Positions 56,335-64,000 of a stretch of 64,000 bases of DNA are shown here, one piece after another. The stretch is from Forficula auricularia. Lineage: Eukaryota; Arthropoda; Insecta; Dermaptera; Forficulidae. The notes under the pieces were generated by a model that saw nothing but the letters and a program-made list of their open reading frames with translations, was not told where the DNA came from and did no database searches. The number at the start of each line of letters is the position of its first letter. Position 1 is the first letter of the stretch. A program made the position numbers and the translations under genes. Location of the stretch: contig JALMQS010000841.1 in NCBI GenBank assembly GCA_024734495.1, positions 1,101,626 to 1,165,625 of the forward strand, read 5' to 3'.

Positions 56335-57690
56335 TATTTAATTTGGGATCTGTTGTATAATTTTCTTTATATGTGAAAGTTATATACAGATCCAGAAAAG
56401 CAAAAGTCATTTGATTAAACAGCTCTTTATTTCAACGTTTCGTAACCTAACTCAGGTGAACATTTCAAGATTTCGATAAAAGCAATCAATACATTTTATG
56501 ATATATTTTACGTCAAAAAATGAATAGCCTTTATCGAAGTCTTAAAAACGTCCGTATGATTTAGGGTACAAAACAACGAAATAAAGACCTGTTTAATAAA
56601 ATCACTGCTTAAATATATAGAAATTTCTTAACATATAATATAAGGTAAAAAATTATATTTTATAGCAGCTGCTTTTTAAAATGAGGATTGAGTGCCATGA
56701 TTCCCAAATGGGTCTAAGTAAAATTTTCAGTTGACCTGATAAATTATTTTATTATTATTAATAGTGTTTGTTTTAAAATAGGCACAATTGAAAGTAATGT
56801 GGTGTGTAGTTTTATTAATGGATTTATGTAATAATTTCTCAATTCATTATCATTATTTAATTGTAACTAGATGTCTCCAAATTGTATACAGTGTATAAAA
56901 TTAAAATTGTAAGATAGATATCTCGTCCTGGGTCCAAAATTTATATATTTCTAAATCAAAGAACAGCATAGAATTTCTAGTTTCGAAACTTCAGAATGAA
57001 AAATTAAGTAAATTATAATAGAAAAATTGAATCATTATTTGAGGAACTCTTGAACGGTTTTAGCTAATGAGCTGAAATTTGGGTTCGCAAGTTTGTATTA
57101 ATAAGCTGGACATGTGTGTCGAGTTTCAGATTTCTAGACGAAAAAATTAGCCAACCATCAAAATTTACAGAGACAATACCGAATCTTAAAAAATCTCAGT
57201 TGTTAAGATTATATCAAAAGATTTTCCTTAGAATTTTAGTATTTTCACATAGCAACATTTGCAGGCCCGACGTTAGCTTATTATGGAGAAAATCGCCCAA
57301 TTTAAGAGCGTATCCAGCGATGAAAGTTAGCTAATCTCAAATGACAATTATTTAGTTATGAACTCCACGAATGGTGGGAAATAAATTCTGTAAAAGGTGC
57401 AAGGAACATTAAAAACAAAAGCGCAAATATTTATATCTTTTGCAATTTCTTAATAAATTAAATAATTAAAGCTAATTCTGGAAATAGTACTATAATTTAG
57501 GTCAAAATAAAATAACTATCAGATGGAAAACTAAAATTCACTGATGACAATGGAATCAATAGAAAATATGTGATACTCCAATTTGGACCAAATTTTGCAC
57601 AGTTAGCCTTAACCACCTTAGAGAACTATCAATGTTTTCAATTAGTTAAGCCAAATATTACAAGACACCTGCCTTACTGTCTTACAAAAA
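56335..57690. other. noncoding; Penelope-like relic and family L relic
   Basis: On the minus strand near 56428-56460, CACCTGAGTTAGG is followed by TTACGAAACGTTGAAATAAA, close to the conserved long-repeat block of Penelope-like elements but without CTGANGA. At about 56990-57130 CGAAACTTCAGAATGAAAA and TTTTAGCTAATGAGCTGAAA match the family L text at 34380-34460. No gene is supported. Confidence 0.45.
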
Positions 57691-58466
57691 ATAAATTGAT
57701 ACGTTCTGATGTGGCCATCCACTTGACTTTATCATACACTTCTGGTTGAGTTTGGTTCAAGGGCCTAGATTTTCATTTTTTGACCCCCGCCCCCATTTGG
57801 TATGTTTTTGCATTTTTAGTGTTCTGGGGGCCCCGTGATTACGTATATAAAATATGGTTGAGTTTGCTCAAATGCATATATTTTTGCCCCCCCCCCACCC
57901 CCCCCGCTCCTAATTTTGGCCCCAGAAAAAAAAATATTTTCCTTATTATAAGTTCAATTTATAGTATATTTCATTTTTCTTGTTTTTTTAGTTTGAAAAT
58001 ATTATAATTTTAAATTTTAACTTCCCCTCCCCCCTTAATTTTGGGTCGATATGCACCAAAATCTAATCAGCTCTTAAACTCAATGCACCAAAACTACCTG
58101 TGAAATTTGGATTTGATATTCACACTAGTTTTTGAACTAGCTCGTCCACAAAATTTGGTAACGCACAGACTAACAGAATAACAACCTAACAGACATTTTG
58201 ACAAAACAGTTATTATCTCGAAAAATATAATATTTTCTCGATGTTCACTTATTATTGCTTTTTTGTAGACCAAAATGCCATGGTTTCGCTCAATTTTTTT
58301 AATCAAAATAGTTTCAGCCGTTTTTGAGATATTTCGAAAACTAGGTGTGAAATTTGGTTTCGATATTCAAACTAGTTTTTGAGATATTTCGAAAAAAAGA
58401 AGGAAAAAACCCACTTTTTTTCATGCACGATTAACAATACTTGACCATACCTTGTATGGTAAAGTA
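57691..58466 (+). mobile_element. family M element (copy D) with internal duplication
   Basis: The start is TTGATACGTTCTGATGTGGC and the end CCATACCTTGTATGGTAAAG. A block of about 60 bp (58338-58395, AACTAGGTGTGAAATTTGG ... TTTTTGAGATATTTCG) is inserted next to its own source sequence, splitting the minus-strand frame. The MKK end still reads MKKSGFFPSFFRNIS in phase with other copies. Confidence 0.85.
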
Positions 58467-58601
58467 AAAATGTTCATTGTACTTAAATACTTGCTGATAT
58501 CTGAGTACACAACAGATTCTTCTATTGTGGCCTAATATAACTAAACGCCTGTCTGCATTTCTAAATTAACAATAGCCCAAACCAAGTACCAATTAAAGTA
58601 C

Positions 58602-58805
58602 TTAAAAATGTTTGAAATGAGAAAAAAATATATTCAAACAATATTGTGTCTGTGTCTCTCTGTTATTCCGATGCCCTCGGTCAAGAACGCAAAATTCGTT
58701 CTTGTACCAAAATGATTGAATTTTCAATGCCGAAAACTGATTAGATTTTGGACGTTCGTTTTGAAATTGCATTAAATCATACCAAAATTCCGATCGTTTG
58801 GTCAA
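58602..58805 (-). repeat. dispersed repeat (family L), copy 2
   Basis: The minus-strand frame contains SNQFSALKIQSFWYKNEF, paralleling SNQFYFLKIKTFWHKNKF at 34.3 kb. DNA words such as CTGATTAGATTTTGGAC and TACCAAAATG recur. No family was recognised. Confidence 0.45.
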
Positions 58806-59018
58806 ATTGTGTTTTATTTCAATATAAAGTTTTAGCAGTCTATAAAAACACGCTTTTTATGTTGATTTGTATCATGAAAAGGACAACTTCGTTGATTTTT
58901 TCTTATGAATATGAATATCAACTCGCAGCAAACGAAATCTTTTCAATTAGATCATTATTGAAGATTGTTTTGATTAATAAGGATGTTTTGGTTGTTGTGC
59001 GTAGAGTACGGCGAAGTT

Positions 59019-59261
59019 GAGGGCCTACTGTGCGGCGGCGGCCGTACATGAGCGTGGGCTGCGAGGGTAACGGCGACGCCGGTGGGGTCCGTGTCGCTCA
59101 GCAGGTGACCCTCTATCACGCCTGTGTGGTCGACCCTCGGCCAGGTCGGGCTGTCCATTGCCCTGCTCTTAACGCCTGCCTTCTCGGCGAGAACAAGTGC
59201 CAAGCAAGGCATTTTGGTCACGCCGTGCCTGTAAGGGTGGAAACACTCCCTGGCCGGCCTG
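59019..59261 (+). CDS. probable upstream coding exon of the right-edge gene
   Basis: This 240-bp GC-rich segment is open on the plus strand after a TGA at 59018-59020, with the first ATG at 59048 (MSVGCEGNGDAGG). It contains VTLYHACVVDPRPGRAVHC and ends VRVETLPGRP plus one base before a strong donor, GTAAGT (59262). The next exon starts with two bases of a codon, so the join gives Asp and keeps the frame into LARIELD. GC content resembles that exon and not the flanks. The minus strand is also open here, and I recognise neither product. It may be the first coding exon, or an acceptor may lie inside. Confidence 0.45.
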
Positions 59262-59332
59262 GTAAGTCTTTTATCCCTCCCTCTCAACTCAAATTGAAGC
59301 ATGCAATGATTTAACTGCCGTAATTAATAGTA

Positions 59333-59909
59333 GGAGGCGACTGTGGGTCAGTGGCTAGAGTGTCGGGCCGCTGGCCTGAAATACGCTGGTTCAAGACCGA
59401 GTCTCGGCAGATATTTGCAGGCGCCTCCTCTTGGAAAGCAATGGCAACCTACCAAGAGTATAATTGCCTAGTAACCTCTCCAAGAGGCGACTGTGGGTCA
59501 GTGGTTAGAGTGTTGGGTCGCTGACTCGAAGATCGCTGGTTCGAGACCGAATCTCGGCAGATATATATTTTCAGTCGCCTCCTTTTGGAAAGTAATGGCA
59601 ACCTACCAAGAGTATAATTGCCTAGTAACCTCTCCAAATTAGCCGTTCGGAACCGGCGTTAAAAAGTAGGTCCCATATATCTGTGTAAAACAACTAAACA
59701 CACTCAGCACAGGTATATGTGGAGAGGAGCCGACACCCGTTTCGGGTATGGCACTCGAAGAAGAACCTCTCCAAACTAGCCGTTCAGAAACGGCGTTAAA
59801 AAGTAGGTCCCGTATATCTGTGTAAAAACAGCTAAACACACTCAGCACAGGTATATGTGGAGAGGAGTCTAAACATCAAGGAGATCTGAAATTGCACTTA
59901 AAGAAGAAG
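59333..59909 (+). mobile_element. older S1 SINE split by a younger S1 insertion
   Basis: The head is at 59333-59483 (GACTGTGGGTCAGTGG, B-box region CTGGTTCAAGACC) and the rest of the body at 59775-59909, ending CACTTAAAGAAGAAG. A perfect 11-bp duplication, aattaatagta, flanks the whole unit (59322-59332, 59910-59920). It lies in the presumed intron after 59261. Confidence 0.93.
59484..59763 (+). mobile_element. younger S1 SINE inserted within an S1 SINE
   Basis: A complete unit from GAGGCGACTGTGGGTCAG to GGTATGGCACTCGAAGAAG is flanked by a perfect 11-bp duplication of the host SINE, aacctctccaa (59473-59483 and 59764-59774). The intact B box GGTTCGAGACC and the small divergence from other copies suggest recent activity. 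Confidence 0.95.
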
Positions 59910-59943
59910 AATTAATAGTATATTGTATGACAAGAGCGTAAAC

Positions 59944-60390
59944 CAGTGGTGGCCAACCCTTTACATACCTTGCACCAATTTTTTCATATACGAGTTCTGA
60001 TGCCCCATACAACTCAAGCACCTTTTCTTCCTTCTTACTTTCATGGTTGGAAAATAGAGATAGGGGTAGAATCTGATACGCTTAGGAGAGGTAAATGAAT
60101 AACTCAAACACACAACTAAATAATGTAAGCCAGTTCAAAAGACACATGATTATTGGACCACCAATCTACTATAGTGAGGGATGACTGCCCCTGTCGTGGA
60201 ACTTAGATCAGGTTGGATCTTGGAGTCGTCTGTTCTCTCTGCTTGCTAGAAGTCCATAACTTAATAACCCCGAGAGAGAGAGAGAGGGGGGGGGGGGGGG
60301 CTCTCAAGGAAATAGAACCTAAGAATCGACAATATGGACTTAGTTATTTATTAAATTATTCATCCTGAAAAAATTAAGTGAAAAAACAAG
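59944..60390. repeat. hAT-like end plus GA/G simple repeat
   Basis: CAGTGGTGGCCAACCC at 59944 looks like a hAT terminus, similar to CAGTGGTTCCCAACC at 50998, but no opposite end was found. (GA)n followed by a G run of about 16 lies at about 60271-60300. Confidence 0.45.
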
Positions 60391-60457
60391 CGAAAAAAAA
60401 ACACTTTTTTTCATGCACGATTACAATACTTGACCATACCCTGTATGGTAAAGTAAA
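60391..60457 (+). mobile_element. family M terminal fragment
   Basis: Only the last ~67 bp are present: CACTTTTTTTCATGCACG through CCATACCCTGTATGGTAAAG. Here the minus-strand ATG is followed by one homopolymer length that shifts the frame relative to copies A to E. Confidence 0.8.
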
Positions 60458-61850
60458 ATCAATTTATTTTAATATAAATTTTATCGAATGTATAATACAG
60501 AATAAAACATTTAGTATGCATATGGATATATTTATATACTTTTAATAAATTTACCTAAGATATCTTTTATTAATATTAGCAAGCTTAACGAATTCTTTTA
60601 GAGGGTAGCTTAAGTGAGATCTGAAGAACTGCGTTCTATATCCAGGCTCTTAAATTCTTAATATATCAAATAACATTCGAAAAAGGCTCCGGAAATAAGA
60701 CTGAAATATCCTAAATTTATTTTAGTATATCCGATAGTCTCTTATTCAAAATCTAATGTCACTTAGCACGTTCCTTCACACATTTTTATTTTTCTAATTT
60801 TCTCTTTTCATTTTCTTTTATAATAATTTATCTATTTTTCTACGATTCTTTATTCTTATTGTCACGAAATATCCAAATAAATAAAAAATTTTTCCAAAAT
60901 GTTATTAGATTAGATTTTCTCAGATTCTTGTAGATAGGTAATGTAAAAATTATTTTAAAATACAATAACTTTTTACTAACATCATTATTATTATTTTTGG
61001 AGAGTTAGTTTGTCTTCCACATACACCCAGAGAGTACTTTAAATCTTAATTAAGCAAGGATCTACAACATCAGAAAAAATTATACATAATAAATTGTACT
61101 GTATATGTTATTTAATTTATTATATCTAATTTAAATATTTCATTTTTCTCAAATATTTTAAATTTGATTGTTTTGATATCCATATAAATATAACAAATAC
61201 TATAATGATGTCCAATAGCTTTCGTCCGATCACATAATACCTCTTTGGTTTCATAAGGTTATATTGAAATATTTCCTACTTAACCGAATTATTATTCACA
61301 TATTATATTACTTTATACCTTATAAAATATTTTACATTAATTTTCTATATAACTCATAATGTAAAGTTTTCAACTAGTGCTTTCCTTGCTAGAAGGTGTC
61401 ATTAGATACATTTCTGAATGTGTATCTTATCTTAGCCACTTTTAGTCAATATAAGTGCACTAAACTAGAGTATCTCATATCATTTTGCTAAGTATTTAGT
61501 AGATTCACACAATGTCCAAATCACATACTGTCCTATTTAACAGAACGTATTATGATCGTTAAATGAAGCATAACTGTTTTTGGAATGTGGATAAAGATCA
61601 ATCTGCGGTTTTATTCGCCTAAGATCATGGCTGTTGACGAAATTTAGTCAAGTGTGCGTACGTTGAACTATGACTTTATGAATAGTATAAAAATAGCTCG
61701 ACCTGAAAACTGTTGCTTTTAATCCATTTCTTGTTGATTATATAAAAAACAATTATAAAATTTCTTACTAAATAATCATAGATAGATATCATTGTTACTA
61801 GGATTCTAAAGGCTTTTTGAAAAGTTGAAAAGTAGATGTTTTGTTTTCAG
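60458..61850 (+). other. intron sequence, no feature
   Basis: AT-rich sequence lying between the probable exon at 59.0-59.3 kb and the exon at 61851. It ends in a good acceptor, a T-rich tract followed by TTTTCAG. No gene or defined repeat is visible. Confidence 0.55.
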
Positions 61851-62070
61851 ACTTGGCACGGATCGAACTCGATCAGGAGGCGAACCTGACGGCGGAGACA
61901 GTGGCCTATCTGCTGGCGCGGCATCCACAGCTGCAGGGCGCCGCCTCGAAGATGGCCTGTGTTGGGCAATCGGCGGCGCCAGGTTTTGGCGAACCTGAAG
62001 AAGACATCGCCGCCATCGCCAAACAAATATCTGATCACGCAGAGGCAATTTACCAGACATGGAAGTCTAG
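61851..62070 (+). CDS. internal coding exon of an unidentified protein
   Basis: The 220-nt exon is bounded by TTGTTTTCAG and the donor GTATTT. It enters with two bases of a codon and leaves with two, giving 72 full codons. The product runs from LARIELDQEANLTAETVAY through LLARHPQLQGAASKMACVG to ISDHAEAIYQTWKS. It is soluble and mostly helical in character: no membrane segment, acidic and Ala-rich. GC content is far above the flanks, as expected of constrained coding sequence. Open frames on the other strand are its shadows. I do not recognise the family; the rest of the protein lies outside the window. Confidence 0.85.
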
Positions 62071-63258
62071 GTATTTATTATTTTCTCACTCGATTTCTAT
62101 GGAATCAAGAATTGCAATCTGCTTTATTTTGTTTGTTTCCAAATAATCATAACAAATCATTCATAGAAAGCAATAGAAGTACAAGTAATATTTCATTTTT
62201 AGAAAATGATGTCTCTTATAGAACAATGGTTTTTATGTTCACTTTATGAACAAATCGATATGATTGTGTTGCTGCTATAAAGAACACATTTTTCTAATAA
62301 AAGAACTGAACAAAAAGAACTCAACATAATTCACATTTCATGATAAGTGAAAGTATTGGGATCCACACTCGTTTATTTAATTAAATCATTTCACTGTTAG
62401 ATTGTGTTAACATCAAGACGTGTGATTTACGGTTTGAATTATATCACAAATCTATGATTTAAATATTAAATATACAAAGATTAAACTACAGATACAAGAA
62501 CAGAGGTATTTATATGAGCTAAACGCTAACTAAACTTAGCTTCAAATCGGTTGTCTTAAACAGATGCGACCATTTCATTGAATTTAATCATTTCTACTAG
62601 AATATGCGCTAGTAAAAGCTCACAAACTCATAACCTCCATTTACTCCTCATTTGAACGTTTTCAAATTATCATAATCATCAGACGATCTTAGCCTACTCA
62701 ACCATATTTGCTCTATATTAGAGAGAATATATGGTACTTATATTACCTAATTATGGAGTCTAGATTATATCCCGTCATTTACCCTTATTTCTAACAAAGC
62801 TCAGAAAAATTAATTTTTAATTTAGGGAATACAATTATTAGTTTCTATATTTATAAAATTCACTTATTATTTCAGTAAAAGTTTATCAAAGAATTCTATC
62901 TCATTACAACATCAGCTATTGTCTACAAATATTTCATTTTAAGAGAAAACATCCCTTATTTAAAATCTTGGAATTATGCCTCGTCTTTTAATAAATGGCT
63001 TCCAAAAATAAAATAAAATAAAAATAAATTACATTTATTTTATAAGAGTTAGTATAAATTATAAAGTGACTTCCATTACTCGTATCATTTCCTATATTAA
63101 ACACATAAATCATTTTTTAATTAATTATATAAAAACGCACACATATTTATAACTTTACATGTTATTTCTATAAAAATAAAATAATTTGGATTTGAAAATT
63201 ATAATAAGTATTTGTATATATTAAATGTTAAGTATATTTTATTTTTTGTTTTTTCTAG
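62071..63258 (+). other. intron of the right-edge gene
   Basis: 1188 bp of AT-rich sequence between the donor GTATTT and the acceptor TTTTTTCTAG. No mobile element with definable ends was seen. Confidence 0.75.
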
Positions 63259-63724
63259 GGGCTTGGCGCCCACCGAGATCCTTTCTTGTCATTCAGCCGC
63301 GGCGGCGCAAGACTCTTTTCGTTCAGCATTGAAACCCAAACCAAAACCAGTTGCCACATTACTTCATGAAAAAGGCTTAGAACGGCTTGTAAGTGATTTT
63401 GTTACCGAAGATAAAGCACGCCGACTTCGCGAACAGCAACAACAACAACAACAGCAACACAAACAAGAACATCACATTCATACTAATCATAGTGTCAATC
63501 ACCATCCTCATCATCATCTCACAAATAAAAAATCAACTTCTCCGACCTCAAGCTCGAATTTGCCGAAAGGTTCCGTATCCTCCTCAACTATTTCCACCCC
63601 TGGAATACCTTCTTCTTCTATTCAAATGGCAGTTCATAGATTCGAACATTCTGGTGATACAATCGAAACTCAATTACCACCTGATCTGATGCCTACGCCA
63701 GCTACTTCAACTCCTATCAAAGCG
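63259..63724 (+). CDS. coding exon with Gln/His-rich and Ser/Thr-rich segments
   Basis: The 466-nt exon begins with the last base of the Arg codon split from the previous exon and ends at a codon boundary before GTAATT. The order is GLAPTEILSCHSAAAAQD, then a basic-proline KPKPKP, then a predicted helix LLHEKGLERLVSDFVTEDKA with RRLREQ. It continues with about eight Gln, a His-rich stretch (HHPHHH), and a disordered Ser/Thr/Pro tail ending TPATSTPIKA. The ordered part, continuous with the previous exon, is likely the conserved domain; the tail looks like a linker. A cytoplasmic or nuclear scaffold role is only a guess. Confidence 0.88.
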
Positions 63725-64000
63725 GTAATTTTATAAATTATTTTTTAAATTTTAGTCTCTCTTAGCGCCGTATTAGTCAAAATATACCTATATTTTTATA
63801 ATACAAAAATTATTATATGTTTGTACCATGATAGGTGACTCAAGATTTTTTCTTGATACACAAAGTAAAGCATTGGAGTGGTTGCCATCTTCAAAAGTGG
63901 CTAACTTACAATAAAAGTATTTGCCAAGATGAACATCTTTCTAGTTATTTAATCTATTTAATAATAAAAAACATATCTTCGCCAGAGTGTAAACCTGCTA
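63725..64000 (+). other. start of the next intron
   Basis: AT-rich sequence after the GTAATT donor. The transcript continues to the right of the window. Confidence 0.7.

Noticed and set aside
56428..56460. Hammerhead motif on the minus strand near GAAACGTTG
   Set aside because: The first core strand reads CTGAGTT instead of CTGANGA and stem II does not pair. It is kept only as a Penelope-like relic.
61806..62060. Minus-strand frames opposite the 61851 exon
   Set aside because: The plus strand has matching acceptor, donor and phases with the next exon. The minus frames are Arg/Pro-rich shadows.

Overview
This is a low-GC eukaryotic nuclear window, very probably from an insect or other arthropod. 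The evidence for that is the spliced, GC-richer coding exons with GT..AG borders, tRNA-headed SINEs with target duplications, hAT, Tc1 and pogo-type MITEs, a truncated LINE end and a satellite array. Nothing looks bacterial, and I see no operons or CRISPR arrays. No species call is possible from the sequence alone.

The only convincing host gene is at the right edge. Two phase-compatible plus-strand exons (61851-62070 and 63259-63724) encode one hydrophilic protein with a Gln/His-rich and Ser/Thr-rich stretch. A GC-rich segment ending in a GTAAGT donor (59261) is a plausible upstream exon in the matching phase. I do not recognise the protein, and it continues beyond the window. GC-richer, non-repetitive islands (about 1.7, 11.5, 13.5, 32.6, 33.8, 35.0 and 53.3 kb) may be promoter, untranslated-exon or enhancer sequence of this or another gene.

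The remaining 59 kb or so is intergenic or intronic and dominated by layered mobile DNA. From left to right it holds a fold-back MITE (2.7 kb); an 815-bp hAT-like element with a second MITE inside it (4.4-5.2 kb); a diverged tandem repeat split by the same small MITE (7.4-8.1 kb); a SINE (9.0 kb); and copies of an unnamed element, here called family M (3.3, 10.8, 12.4, 21.0, 55.6, 57.7 and 60.4 kb). It also holds fold-backs made of inverted tRNA-like arms (12.0, 18.3 kb) and fold-backs with Penelope-like motifs and hammerhead-like cores (19.8, 23.8, 48.3 kb). Family P is a hairpin element bounded by an ACCGACTTC motif (24.7 kb, a nested cluster at 40.0-41.6 kb, and a copy inside the satellite at 46.2 kb). 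Further right are hAT MITEs with 8-bp duplications (28.1, 33.2, 35.5, 51.0 kb), a Tc1-like element carrying an N-terminal transposase fragment and a SINE (30.7-31.6 kb), pogo-like MITEs (42.5, 44.5 kb), a 229-bp satellite (45.6-47.4 kb), a LINE 3' end (49.1-49.7 kb), a 751-bp TA-flanked fold-back (52.0 kb) and a SINE-within-SINE (59.3-59.9 kb).

The observations most worth following are: two fold-backs that each present a near-complete hammerhead ribozyme architecture on the plus strand; family M copies that keep one short reading frame open while every length difference inside it is a multiple of three; a family P hairpin whose centre is inverted relative to the body in one copy; and a Tc1-like element reduced to long inverted repeats plus a DNA-binding domain.
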